A DNA stretch of 64,000 bases from Streptomyces sp. CG 926 (GCF_003148825.1 NZ_QGGZ01000010.1:310001-374000), one strand, 5' to 3'; numbered from the stretch's first letter, positions 23,898-32,289 are shown. Notes: a model not told the origin generated them from the letters alone. Program-made: numbers and translations.

Positions 23898-24045
23898 TCA
23901 ATCCCGCCGCACCTCACCCAGCCCCGCCGGCGTTCGAGGCGCTCCTTCAACCCCGCCGCACCTGACCCAGCGCCGCCGGCGTTCGAGGCGCTCTTTCAGC
24001 CCCGCCGGCGTTTGAGGCGCGGGGGTCCGGGGGCAGCGCCCCCGG
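23898..24045. repeat. 49-bp tandem repeat plus hairpin (Streptomyces-type intergenic element)
   Basis: Two near-identical 49-bp units (23898-23946, 23947-23995) and a shorter third copy from 23996 share CCCGCCGGCGTTCGAGGCGC. The array ends in the hairpin CCGGGGGC-AGC-GCCCCCGG (24027-24045). Elements with this GCCGGCGTTTGAGGCGC core are scattered in Streptomyces genomes between genes. It lies downstream of echA and upstream of the DUF35 unit. Confidence 0.8.
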
Positions 24046-24090
24046 CAACGGCGCCGCGCCGAGGACACGGGCCGCTCCGGACGGCGGCAG

Positions 24091-24891
24091 CTACTCGCGC
24101 CGATACACCGCCGGCCGCTTCTCGGCGAAGGCCCGCGCCCCCTCCTTCGCATCGGCGGTGTCGAAGATCGGCCACCCCCGCAACAGCTCCGACGCCAGCC
24201 CCTCCCGCTCCGTCATCTCGGCGGTCTCGTAGACCGACGCCTTGACCGCCTCCACCGCCAACGGCCCGCACGCGTTGATCCGCTCCGCGATCTCCAGGGC
24301 CGCCGCCAGCGCCGTACCGTCCGGCACCACCCGCCCCACCAGCCCGATCCGCTCCGCCTCCAAGGCCGAGTACGAGCGGCCGGTCAGCAGCATCTCCAGG
24401 GCGTGCGTCCGCGGGATCTGGCGTGGCAGCCGTACCGTCGAGCCGCCGATCGGGAAGAGCCCGCGCTTGACCTCGAACAGTCCGAAGGTGGCGCCCTCAG
24501 CCGCCACCCGGATGTCCGTGCCCTGCAGGATCTCGGTCCCGCCGGCCACGCAGTAGCCCTCCACCGCCGCGATCACCGGCTTGCGCGGCCGGTGGTGCCG
24601 CAGCATCGCCTTCCAGTGCAGGTCGGGGTCGGCCTTCAGACGGTCCCGGTAGAGGTCGCCCGCCATTCCCTTCCCGGCCAGGGCCTTGAGGTCCATTCCG
24701 GCGCAGAAGTCCCCGCCCGCGCCGGTGAGGACCACCGAGCGGATCCCGTCGTCGGCGTCCGCCTCCAGCCAGCCGTCGTACAGCCCCACCAGCAGCGGCA
24801 GCGAGAGCGCGTTCTTCGCCTCGGGCCTGTTCATGGTGAGCACCAGCGTGGCGCCGTGCCGATCCACGGTCAGGTGTTCCGTCCCACCCAT
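24091..24891 (-). CDS. Enoyl-CoA hydratase/isomerase (EchA19-like crotonase)
   Basis: A 266-aa crotonase-fold enzyme that hydrates 2-enoyl-CoA in beta-oxidation-type pathways. The oxyanion-hole blocks GAGGDFCAGMDLKAL and EGYCVAGGTEILQGTDIRVA are clear; the catalytic acid equivalent lies in FGLFEVKRGLFPIGGS. The GGGAGGACGGCA leader supports the ATG at 24891. It is divergent from the FadD19-like gene across a 198-bp region with a CTGA-N7-TCAG site, and precedes the DUF35-Ltp4-Ltp3 unit. That arrangement parallels Rv3516 (echA19), suggesting a steroid or branched side-chain substrate; this is inference. Confidence 0.9.
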   Translation of the reverse strand: MGGTEHLTVDRHGATLVLTMNRPEAKNALSLPLLVGLYDGWLEADADDGIRSVVLTGAGGDFCAGMDLKALAGKGMAGDLYRDRLKADPDLHWKAMLRHHRPRKPVIAAVEGYCVAGGTEILQGTDIRVAAEGATFGLFEVKRGLFPIGGSTVRLPRQIPRTHALEMLLTGRSYSALEAERIGLVGRVVPDGTALAAALEIAERINACGPLAVEAVKASVYETAEMTEREGLASELLRGWPIFDTADAKEGARAFAEKRPAVYRRE

Positions 24892-24956
24892 TGCCGTCCT
24901 CCCGTCTCAAGACCTAGAACAGGTTGCAGTAGGGGAGGGTGCAGTTCAATAGTTTG

Positions 24957-24971
24957 CTGACACTCAGTCAG
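24957..24971. promoter_or_regulatory. Putative operator CTGA-N7-TCAG between divergent echA and fadD genes
   Basis: CTGACACTCAGTCAG lies 66 bp before the echA start and about 119 bp before the fadD start, where one repressor could control both. The core and spacer match the sites at 11961-11975 and 39812-39826. The outer flanks are less symmetric than at the first site. Confidence 0.5.
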
Positions 24972-25089
24972 ATTTCTTGGACGGCTCCCTTCCCAGTTGC
25001 CTTCTCCGGCGCTCTAATGACCGCCGGAGCAGGCCGGCCACATGGCCGGTCGTCGGGAACTTCGGGAACATCCAGGGTCAGGAGGAACG

Positions 25090-26718
25090 GTGGAGTACAA
25101 CCTTGCCGACCTGTTCGAGTCGGTCGTGGACGTGGTCCCGGACCGCGAGGCCCTCGTGTACGTGGACCACCCCGGGACCGGCTCCGAGCGCCGCCTGACG
25201 TACGCGGAGCTCGACACGGCGGCGAACCGGATCGCCCACCACCTGCTCGACAGCGGCCTGCGGGCCGGCGAGCACCTGGGCCTGCACCTCTACAACGGGA
25301 TCGAGTACCTGCAGACCGTGCTGGCCTGCCTGAAGGCCCGGCTGGTGCCGGTGAACGTCAACTACCGTTATGTGGAGGAGGAGCTGGTCTACCTCTACAA
25401 CGACGCCGATCTCGCCGCCCTCGTCTTCGAGGGCGAGTTCACCGAGCGGGTCGCGGCCGCACTGCCGCAGACGACGAAGCTCCGTCACCTGATCCGGGTC
25501 GGGGAGGCCCCCGAAGGCGCCCCGGAGCCGTCCGTGGCGCCGGTCCCGTACGCGGACGCCGAGGCGGCCGGCTCGCCCGGGCGCGGATTTCCGCCGCGCA
25601 GCCCCGACGACCTCTTCATCATCTACACCGGTGGCACGACCGGCATGCCCAAGGGTGTGATGTGGCGGGCCGAGGACCTCTTCTTCGCCGGACTCTTCGG
25701 CGGCGAGCCCTCGGGCGAGCCGGTGAAGCGGCCAGAGGAACTGGCCGAACGGGTCGCGGCGCGCGGCGCCGGGCTCACCTTCTTCCCGGCGCCCCCGCTG
25801 ATGCACGGCACGTCGACCCTGACCTCCTTCATCGCCTTCAACTACGGCCAACGGGTGGTCATCCACCGGAAGTACGCGCCCGAGGAAGTGCTCCGTACGA
25901 TCGAGAAGGAGAAGGTCTCCAGTGTGTCGCTGGTCGGCGACGCGATGCTGCGGCCGCTGATCGACGCCCTGAACGGCCCGCTCAAGGGCACGGACCTGTC
26001 CTCGCTGTTCAGCGTCTCCTCGTCCGGGGCGATCATGTCGGAGACGGTGCGCGCCGAGTTCCAGCGGCTGGTGCCGAACGTGCTGCTCCTGAACAACTTC
26101 GGGTCCTCCGAGTCCGGGTCCAACGGCCGGGCGACGGACGACTCCGGCCCGGAGAAGGGCTTCCGGCTGGTGGTCAACGACCGTACGCAAGTGGTGGACC
26201 CGGTGACGCACGAACCGGTGGCGGTGGGCGAGCCGGGTCGCCTCGCCCAGCGCGGGCACGTCCCGCTCGGCTACTACAACGATCCGGGGAAGACCGCCGA
26301 GACCTTCTTCCAGAAGGGAACGGAGCGCTGGGTGCTGCTCGGCGACATGGCGACCGTCGACGAACAGGGCATCGTCACGGTGCTCGGCCGCGGCTCGCAG
26401 TGCATCAACACCGGCGGCGAGAAGGTGTATCCGGAGGAGGTCGAGCAGGCGCTGAAGTCCCATCCGGACGTGTACGACGCCTTGGTGGCAGGGGTCCCGG
26501 ACCCGACGTGGGGCAGCCATGTGGCCGCGGTGGTCCAGGTCCGGGAGGGCGCGCAGGTACCGTCCCTGGACCAGATCCAGAGCCACTGCCGCACCAGGCT
26601 GGCGGGCTACAAGATCCCGCGCCAGCTGGTCATCGCGCCCGCCATCCAGCGCTCCCCGAGCGGCAAGGCGGACTACCGCTGGGCGAAGGCGGTGGCGACG
26701 GAGGCGGACACGGCGTAG
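25090..26718 (+). CDS. Acyl-CoA synthetase (FadD19-like)
   Basis: A 542-aa AMP-forming ligase that activates a carboxylic acid to its CoA thioester. The adenylate motif is FIIYTGGTTGMPKGVMW, with further core motifs LLNNFGSSESGS and LLGDMATVDEQGIVTVLGRGSQCINTGGEKVYPEEVE, and the C-terminal Lys in SPSGKADYRW. The N-terminus VEYNLADLFESVVDVVPDREALV and overall length fit FadD19, the C24/C27 steroid side-chain ligase. GTG 25090 follows GGAGGAAC. It is divergent from echA, with the shared operator between, as in the Rv3515c-Rv3516 pair. Substrate inferred. Confidence 0.88.
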   Translation: MEYNLADLFESVVDVVPDREALVYVDHPGTGSERRLTYAELDTAANRIAHHLLDSGLRAGEHLGLHLYNGIEYLQTVLACLKARLVPVNVNYRYVEEELVYLYNDADLAALVFEGEFTERVAAALPQTTKLRHLIRVGEAPEGAPEPSVAPVPYADAEAAGSPGRGFPPRSPDDLFIIYTGGTTGMPKGVMWRAEDLFFAGLFGGEPSGEPVKRPEELAERVAARGAGLTFFPAPPLMHGTSTLTSFIAFNYGQRVVIHRKYAPEEVLRTIEKEKVSSVSLVGDAMLRPLIDALNGPLKGTDLSSLFSVSSSGAIMSETVRAEFQRLVPNVLLLNNFGSSESGSNGRATDDSGPEKGFRLVVNDRTQVVDPVTHEPVAVGEPGRLAQRGHVPLGYYNDPGKTAETFFQKGTERWVLLGDMATVDEQGIVTVLGRGSQCINTGGEKVYPEEVEQALKSHPDVYDALVAGVPDPTWGSHVAAVVQVREGAQVPSLDQIQSHCRTRLAGYKIPRQLVIAPAIQRSPSGKADYRWAKAVATEADTA

Positions 26719-26745
26719 CCGTGGGGTCGTACGCCCCGCGCTCGC

Positions 26746-27267
26746 TCAGGAGGCCGCGGGCGCGAGTGTGAGGGCCGGGGCGGAGGGTGTCGTGGGGGCG
26801 GTGGCGGCGTCTTCCTCGTCCACGCAGGTCAGCACCATGAATACGGTCGCGGGCAGACCTGACGTTTCCTCACCCGTGAGGCGGGCGCTCGCCGTCCAGT
26901 TGCCCTTCGTCAGGGTCAGCGTCCGCTCACCCAGGTCGGGGCCGTCCTGCCAGCCGTGGTCGGAACGGGCCCGAGCGAAGGCCGCTTGCACGGCGGCGTC
27001 CACCGTCTCCGGCGCATGACGCCCTGAGAGCCGTTCGTGGCACGTGTGCATGCCCGCGGAGGGTTCCCGCTCCACCGTGATCCCCTCCGCCGCGAGTATC
27101 GAGGTCATCTCCGACACCACCGTCTCGCGAGGCAGCGGCGGACCGGAGTATCGCGGGGGCAGCGGGCCGAGGTCCCGCAGCAGATACGCGCCGACGGCCA
27201 CCGTGGCCGTCGCCAATGCCGCCAAAGCCACGGCCGCCACGGCTGTCAGCACCAGTATCCGTCGCAC
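26746..27267 (-). CDS. Membrane-anchored hypothetical protein
   Basis: A 173-aa protein with one N-terminal membrane anchor (VRRILVLTAVAAVALAAL...VAVGAYLLRDLG) and an extracytoplasmic domain with two Cys (MHTCHERLSGRHAP; VLTCVDEED). No domain is recognised. The start is taken as the GTG at 27267 with GAGAGGA about eleven bases upstream; longer frames overlap a different coding frame. It ends 27 bp after fadD, convergent. Confidence 0.65.
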   Translation of the reverse strand: MRRILVLTAVAAVALAALATATVAVGAYLLRDLGPLPPRYSGPPLPRETVVSEMTSILAAEGITVEREPSAGMHTCHERLSGRHAPETVDAAVQAAFARARSDHGWQDGPDLGERTLTLTKGNWTASARLTGEETSGLPATVFMVLTCVDEEDAATAPTTPSAPALTLAPAAS

Positions 27268-27413
27268 GATGTTGTCGGTCCTCTCGGTTCGCGGTACGGC
27301 CGGCCAGTCTGCCACCCCTCCGATCTTGAAGAACCGGCGGCCACCGGTCGACAGTCGGCGGTCGGCGGTCAGCGGTCGGCGGGGCCGGGAACCGGCCCGG
27401 CCGCATCGCGTCG

Positions 27414-28265
27414 TCAGGCCCCCGCCGCCAGGAACCGCTCCACGCGGGCCGTGAACCAGGCCCCGTCGTCCAGCCACGGGAAGTGGCCGGCCCGAGGCTG
27501 GACGTCGACCGAGCCCTGCGGGAACAGCGCGGCGAGCCGGGCCGCCAGGGCGGGGCTGGGGTTGCCGTCCAGTTCCGCGGCCAGTACCAGGACCTCGCCC
27601 GTGACCCGGCGGAGCGCCTCGCGGGTGGCGGGCGGGTCGAAGGCGCCGGGGCCCGCGTAGGCCTCGGCCGCCTTCTCGTTCTGCTGCCGCGCGTTCGCCG
27701 CGCAGTGCGCCCGGGCCGTCTCGTCCCAGTTCCCGTAGAACAGCGGCGCGGCCAGTTCCCAGTCCTCCTCTTCGTGGGCGGTGTCCGCGAGGATCCGTTC
27801 GTAGGCCGCGATGGCCGTGTCGTAGGGCTCGCCGCCCGCCCGCAGCCGCGCCCCCTCCAGCCGGTCCCGGGTGGTGACCGGGAGGTCCACCGCCCACGCG
27901 GTCGGAGTGACCAGGACGGTTCGGCGCAGCCGCTCGGGGTGCGCGGCCGCGTAGAGCTGAGCGAGGTTGCCGCCGGCGGAGTGGGCGAGGAGGTCCATGC
28001 GCTCCAGGCCCAGGTGAGCCCGCAGCGCCTCGACGTCGCCGACCTGGTGGTCGACGCGGTACGTCGACTCGTCGGCCGGTACCGCGGAGTCGCCCGTGCC
28101 GCGCAGGTCGAGGAGGATCAGAAGACGCCCGTCCGCGAGTCCGCCGAGGTCGCCCAGGTATGCGGATGCGCGCATGGCGCCGCCCGGGATGCAGACCAGC
28201 GGCTCACCGTCCCCCTGGAGGTGATAGGCGAGTTCGGTTCCGTCGTAGGTGGTGAAGGTAGGCAT
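27414..28265 (-). CDS. Alpha/beta hydrolase
   Basis: A 283-aa alpha/beta-hydrolase-fold protein, similar in layout to proline iminopeptidase or haloperoxidase-type esterases. The N-terminus MPTFTTYDGTELAYHLQGDGEPLVCIPG has the oxyanion strand. The nucleophile elbow is LLAHSAGGNLAQLY, with Ala in place of the first Gly of GxSxG. The acid is in LAAELDGNPS and the His in RAGHFPWLDDG. Starts at 28274 and 28277 are possible; no strong Shine-Dalgarno distinguishes them. Divergent from paaK with palindromes between. Substrate unknown. Confidence 0.85.
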   Translation of the reverse strand: MPTFTTYDGTELAYHLQGDGEPLVCIPGGAMRASAYLGDLGGLADGRLLILLDLRGTGDSAVPADESTYRVDHQVGDVEALRAHLGLERMDLLAHSAGGNLAQLYAAAHPERLRRTVLVTPTAWAVDLPVTTRDRLEGARLRAGGEPYDTAIAAYERILADTAHEEEDWELAAPLFYGNWDETARAHCAANARQQNEKAAEAYAGPGAFDPPATREALRRVTGEVLVLAAELDGNPSPALAARLAALFPQGSVDVQPRAGHFPWLDDGAWFTARVERFLAAGA

Positions 28266-28288
28266 GCGGGCCATCACAACAGACGATC

Positions 28289-28300
28289 ACTCGTTCGAGT
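28289..28300. promoter_or_regulatory. Palindrome ACTCG-TT-CGAGT between hydrolase and paaK
   Basis: 5-bp arms with a 2-bp centre, 24 bp from the start of the hydrolase gene. A possible repressor site for that gene. Confidence 0.35.
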
Positions 28301-28332
28301 CATTGATTTAACCTGCAGGTCCCTGGCAATCT

Positions 28333-28350
28333 ACCGAATGATCGGTCGGT
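28333..28350. promoter_or_regulatory. Palindrome ACCGA-N4-TCGGT(CGGT) upstream of paaK
   Basis: ACCGA (28333-28337) and TCGGT (28342-28346), then a further CGGT, end 20 bp before the ATG of paaK. Motifs built on ACCG/CGGT are typical of TetR-family phenylacetate regulators; here this is inference from motif and position. Confidence 0.4.
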
Positions 28351-28370
28351 TCTCATGATGAGGTGACGGC

Positions 28371-29675
28371 ATGGCGGTGTACACGGATCTCCACGACGAG
28401 GGCGAGCGGCTGGGCCGCGACGAGTTGGCCGCGCTCCAGCTCACGCGGCTGCGTTCGACACTGCACCGCGCCTACGAGAAGGTCCCCTTCTATCGGCAGG
28501 CCTTCGACAAGGCGGGGGTGCATCCCGACGACTGCCGGTCGCTCGCCGACCTCTCCTTGTTCCCGCTGACCACCAAGGCCGATCTGCGCGACCAGTACCC
28601 CTTCGGGATGTTCGCCGTGCCGCGCTCGCAGGTGCGCCGCATTCACGCCTCCAGCGGCACCACCGGCCGGCCGACCGTCGTCGGATACACCGACGGAGAC
28701 CTCTCGACCTGGGCGGATGTCGTCGCCCGGTCCATACGCGCGGCGGGCGGACGGCCCGGCCAGATCATCCACATCGCCTACGGGTACGGGCTGTTCACCG
28801 GCGGCCTGGGCGCGCACTACGGCGCCGAGCGCCTCGGCTGCACGGTCGTGCCCGCGTCGGGCGGGATGACGGACCGGCAGGTCCGGCTCATCGAGGACTT
28901 CCGACCGGAGGTCATCATGGTGACCCCTTCCTACATGCTGACCCTGCTGGACGAGATGGAGCGCCAGGGGATCGACCCGCGCGCCACCTCGCTGCGGACG
29001 GGGATCTTCGGCGCGGAGCCGTGGACCGAGGAGATGCGCCGGGAGATCGAGGAACGGCTCGACATCGACGCGGTGGACATCTACGGCCTGTCCGAGGTCA
29101 TCGGACCGGGCGTGGCCCAAGAGTTCGCGGAGACCAAGGACGGCCTGCACATCTGGGAGGACCACTTCTATCCCGAGGTGGTCGATCCGCTGACCGGCGC
29201 GGTGCTGCCGGAGGGCGAGCCCGGCGAGCTGGTCTTCACCTCCCTCACCAAGGAGGCCATGCCCATCATTCGCTACCGCACCCGGGACCTGACGCGGCTG
29301 CTGCCCGGAACGGCCCGGCCCGCGTTCCGTCGGATGGAGAAGATCACGGGCCGCAGCGACGACATGATCATCCTGCGCGGGGTGAATGTGTATCCGACCC
29401 AGATCGAGGAGGTCCTGCTGCGGACGCCGGGCCTGGCTCCCCACTTCCAGCTGCGGCTGACCCGGGAGGGCCGGATGGACGCCCTGACGGTACGGGTGGA
29501 GGCGCGCCGGGAGACCGATGCCGAGCGGCGGCAGGACGCGGCCGCCGCCGTGGTCCGGGCCGTCAAGGAGGGCGTCGGAGTCTCCGTACGGGTCGAGGTG
29601 GTCGACCCGGAGACGCTCGAACGTTCGGTGGGGAAGATCAAGAGACTGGTCGACCTTCGCGGAGCCGGTGGCTGA
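28371..29675 (+). CDS. paaK: Phenylacetate-CoA ligase
   Basis: A 434-aa AMP-forming ligase of the PaaK family, converting phenylacetate (or a related arylacetate) to its CoA ester. Hallmarks: YEKVPFYRQAFDKAG near the N-terminus, ATP motif HASSGTTGRPTVVGYT, then DIYGLSEVIGPGVAQE, RYRTRDLTRLLPG, ITGRSDDMIILRGVNVYPTQIE and the final Lys in SVGKIKRLVDL. Length fits the family. GAGGTGA lies just before the ATG. No paaABCDE epoxidase genes are nearby, so it either feeds genes elsewhere or serves another acid. Confidence 0.93.
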   Translation: MAVYTDLHDEGERLGRDELAALQLTRLRSTLHRAYEKVPFYRQAFDKAGVHPDDCRSLADLSLFPLTTKADLRDQYPFGMFAVPRSQVRRIHASSGTTGRPTVVGYTDGDLSTWADVVARSIRAAGGRPGQIIHIAYGYGLFTGGLGAHYGAERLGCTVVPASGGMTDRQVRLIEDFRPEVIMVTPSYMLTLLDEMERQGIDPRATSLRTGIFGAEPWTEEMRREIEERLDIDAVDIYGLSEVIGPGVAQEFAETKDGLHIWEDHFYPEVVDPLTGAVLPEGEPGELVFTSLTKEAMPIIRYRTRDLTRLLPGTARPAFRRMEKITGRSDDMIILRGVNVYPTQIEEVLLRTPGLAPHFQLRLTREGRMDALTVRVEARRETDAERRQDAAAAVVRAVKEGVGVSVRVEVVDPETLERSVGKIKRLVDLRGAGG

Positions 29676-29676
29676 A

Positions 29677-29706
29677 ACCACCCCTTCGGGCCCATTTGGG
29701 GGTGGT
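29677..29706 (+). terminator. Weak terminator after paaK
   Basis: ACCACCCC and GGGGTGGT form an 8-bp stem with a 14-nt loop immediately after the stop codon; no T-run. Confidence 0.5.
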
Positions 29707-29746
29707 CCCCGGGAGCGATCCGGCGCTCGGGGGTAGTGCATGAGGT

Positions 29747-30610
29747 GTGATCTCCACCCTCCGGCAGCTCTACGACCGGCTCCAGGGCTCCCAGATCGGG
29801 CTGGCCTGGAGCCGTGGCCGGGAGATGGAGCTGATGCACCGGGCGATGGGCTTCGCGGCCCTCGGCTTCCTGACCCTGGTGCCGTTGCTGGTGGTCGTGG
29901 CGGCCGCCGCGCCCGGGAGCGGCTCGGGCTTCGGCCGCTGGCTGGGTCAGGCCCTCGGGGTGACGGAGGCCTCGCGGGTCCGGGTGGAGATGCTGTTCGG
30001 CGCCGCCGACCTGGCGCTGGAACGGACCACGGCGTTCGGTCTGGCCGCCCTCGCGGTGTTCGGCCTGACCTTCGGATCGGCGGTGCAGACCGGCTACGAG
30101 AAGGTCTGGGACCTGCCGACCGCGCGCTGGCACACCATGTGGCTGCACGTCGTCTGGCTCGCCCTGCTGGTCTGCTACCTCGGCCTGCTCGTGGGAATCC
30201 CCTCGCCGTCGAACAACGCCATCGGCACGATCCTCGGCGCGCTGGGCGACCTCGTCGGCACCTGCCTGTTCTTCATCGGCTCGCAGCGCCTGCTGCTCGG
30301 CGGCCGGGTCCGCTGGCGCGCCCTGGTGCCGGGAGCGGTGGCGACCAGCCTCGGGCTGCTGGGGCTGCGGATCTTCTCGCAGCTGGTGTTCTCCCCGCTC
30401 ATCGCCTCCAACGCGGTGATCTACGGCCCCTTCGGCACCCTGCTCGTCGTCCAGTCCTGGCTGGTCGGCGTCGGCTTCGTGGTCTACGGGGGCGCGCTCG
30501 TCGGCCGTCTCGTGCACGAGCACCTCACCCTGCGGCGGCTGCGGCGCAGCGGGCTCTTCCCGCCCGAGGACCCCGCCGCGCGCCCTCCGCATCCTCCGCA
30601 TCCCCACTGA
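29747..30610 (+). CDS. YihY/virulence factor BrkB-family membrane protein
   Basis: A 287-aa integral membrane protein of the YihY/BrkB family (older name RNase BN-like). About six membrane segments are visible, including MGFAALGFLTLVPLLVVVAAAA, TAFGLAALAVFGLTFGSAV, MWLHVVWLALLVCYLGLLVG and LLVVQSWLVGVGFVVYGGALV. The motif SAVQTGYEKVWDLP is family-typical. GTG 29747 follows GGGGGTAGTGCATGAG. The C-terminus is Pro/His-rich (AARPPHPPHPH). Physiological role unknown. Confidence 0.85.
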   Translation: MISTLRQLYDRLQGSQIGLAWSRGREMELMHRAMGFAALGFLTLVPLLVVVAAAAPGSGSGFGRWLGQALGVTEASRVRVEMLFGAADLALERTTAFGLAALAVFGLTFGSAVQTGYEKVWDLPTARWHTMWLHVVWLALLVCYLGLLVGIPSPSNNAIGTILGALGDLVGTCLFFIGSQRLLLGGRVRWRALVPGAVATSLGLLGLRIFSQLVFSPLIASNAVIYGPFGTLLVVQSWLVGVGFVVYGGALVGRLVHEHLTLRRLRRSGLFPPEDPAARPPHPPHPH

Positions 30611-30662
30611 CCGCACCGACCGGCCTCCCCCGCGTCGGCGGCCGGGCGTCAGCGGCCGGGCG

Positions 30663-32258
30663 TCAGCGGCCGGGTTCGGCGAAGCGGTCGCGCAGTTCCC
30701 GCTTGAGGATCTTGCCACTGGCATTGCGCGGGAGGGCGTCCACGAAGAGCACCCGCTTCGGGGCCTTGAAATGGGCGAGCCTCTCCCGGGCGTAGGCCAT
30801 CAGCTCCGCCTCCGTCATCTCCCCCGCCTCCCCGCGCGGCACCACCACCGCCGTGACCGCCTCGATCCAGCGCTCGTCGGGCAGCCCGATCACCGCCGCC
30901 TCGGCCACGCCCGGGTGGGTGTAGAGCACGTCCTCCACCTGCCGTGAGGCGACGAGCACCCCGCCCGAGTTGATGACGTCCTTCACCCGGTCCACGACCG
31001 TGAAGTACCCCTGCGCGTCGCGCACCGCGAGGTCGCCCGAGCGGAACCAGCCGTCCCGGAACGCCTTCGCCGTGGCCACCGGGTCGTTCCAGTACCCCAG
31101 ACAGAGCTGCGGCGAGCGGTAGACCACCTCGCCCGCCGTTCCGTCCGGCACGTCCTTGCCGTCCTCGTCCACGACCTTCGCCTCCACGTGGCGCACCGGC
31201 CGCCCGCAGGAGTCCATCCGCCCCTCGTGCTCCGCCGGTCCGAGCACCGTGGCCAGCGGACCGATCTCGCTCTGGCCGAAGCAGTTGTAGAAGTCGAGGC
31301 CGGGCAGCCGCTCCCGCAGGCGTTCCAGGACCGGCACCGGCATGATCGATGCCCCGTAGTACGCCTTCCGCAGCGCGCCCAACTCACGCACCGCGAAGTC
31401 CGGGTGACCGGCCAGGCCGATCCACACCGTCGGCGGGGCGAAGAGGCTGTCCGCCTCCCCCGCCTCGACCAGGTCGAAGATCTGCTCCGCGACCGGCGCG
31501 TCCACGATCGTGTTCCGCGCCCCCACCGCCAGGTAGGGCAGCAGGAAGACGTGCATCTGCGCCGAGTGGTAGAGCGGCAGCGAGTGGACGGGCCGGTCGT
31601 CCTCGGTCAGGTCCAGCGCCTCGATCGCGCTCTCGTACTCGTGCACGAGGGCCCGGTGGGTCATCATCGCGCCCTTGGGCAGGGCGGTGGTCCCCGAGGT
31701 GTAGAGGAGCTGAACCAGTGCGCCCGGGTCCCGGTCGCCTTCGAAGGGCAGCGGCTCGGCCAGCTCCGCCAGGAAGGAGTCGGGGGCGTCGCGCAGCGCC
31801 CGTACCCGGTACCCGTCGGGGATCCGCCCGACCAGGTCGGGATCGGCGAGGACCAGGGCGCTCGCGGAGTTGTCGAGGATGTACGCGAGGTCCTCGCCGG
31901 TGAGGTTCTGGTTGACCGGGACGTGGACGATCCCGGCCCGCGCGCAGGCGAGGTAGGCGAGGAGGTAGGCGTCGGAGTTGTGGGCGAAGGTGGCGACCCG
32001 GTCCCCGGCGGCGAGTCCGTACCGCTCCCGCAGCAGGGCGGCGCCGGTGGTGACGGCGGCGTCGAGTTCCGCGTACGTCCAGCTCCGCTCGCGATAGCGC
32101 ACGGCCGGGCGGTCGGGGACCCGCCGCGCGGCGGCGTGCACCAGTCCGTCGACCGTGTCCTCGCGCACCGCTCGCCCTGCCCGCCCTGCCCGCCCTGCCG
32201 AGCCTGCCTGCCCCGCCGGCTCTGCCTGCCCTGCCTGCCCTGCCCGCGCTGCCGTCAT
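30663..32258 (-). CDS. Acyl-CoA synthetase with repetitive N-terminal extension
   Basis: A 531-aa AMP-forming acyl-CoA ligase. ATP motif LLYTSGTTALPKGAMM, then YNCFGQSEIGPLATVLGP, GWFRSGDLAVRDAQGYFTVVDRVKDVINSGG and the catalytic Lys in NASGKILKREL. It begins with about 30 residues of AGQAGQAEPAGQAGSAGRAGRAGRA-like repeats before the conserved VDGLVHAAARRVPDRPAV. ATG 32258 has GAGGA eight bases upstream. A possible operator with GTCAACA/TGTTGAC arms lies upstream. Substrate not known; likely a medium/long-chain or aromatic acid. Confidence 0.9.
   Translation of the reverse strand: MTAARAGQAGQAEPAGQAGSAGRAGRAGRAVREDTVDGLVHAAARRVPDRPAVRYRERSWTYAELDAAVTTGAALLRERYGLAAGDRVATFAHNSDAYLLAYLACARAGIVHVPVNQNLTGEDLAYILDNSASALVLADPDLVGRIPDGYRVRALRDAPDSFLAELAEPLPFEGDRDPGALVQLLYTSGTTALPKGAMMTHRALVHEYESAIEALDLTEDDRPVHSLPLYHSAQMHVFLLPYLAVGARNTIVDAPVAEQIFDLVEAGEADSLFAPPTVWIGLAGHPDFAVRELGALRKAYYGASIMPVPVLERLRERLPGLDFYNCFGQSEIGPLATVLGPAEHEGRMDSCGRPVRHVEAKVVDEDGKDVPDGTAGEVVYRSPQLCLGYWNDPVATAKAFRDGWFRSGDLAVRDAQGYFTVVDRVKDVINSGGVLVASRQVEDVLYTHPGVAEAAVIGLPDERWIEAVTAVVVPRGEAGEMTEAELMAYARERLAHFKAPKRVLFVDALPRNASGKILKRELRDRFAEPGR
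32163..32250 (-). repeat. 9-bp-type microrepeat in the ligase N-terminus
   Basis: Tandem variants of CCTGCCCGC/CCTGCCTGC encode Ala-Gly-Gln and Ala-Gly-Arg units at residues of about 3-31. The period is a multiple of three, so the frame stays open; typical of replication slippage. Confidence 0.75.
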
Positions 32259-32289
32259 GGCGCGATCCTCGCCCTCCGCCACGCCCACG

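Noticed and set aside
23898..24020. Tandem 49-bp repeat as a CRISPR array
   Set aside because: Copies are directly adjacent without unique spacers, only two to three copies, and no cas genes nearby.
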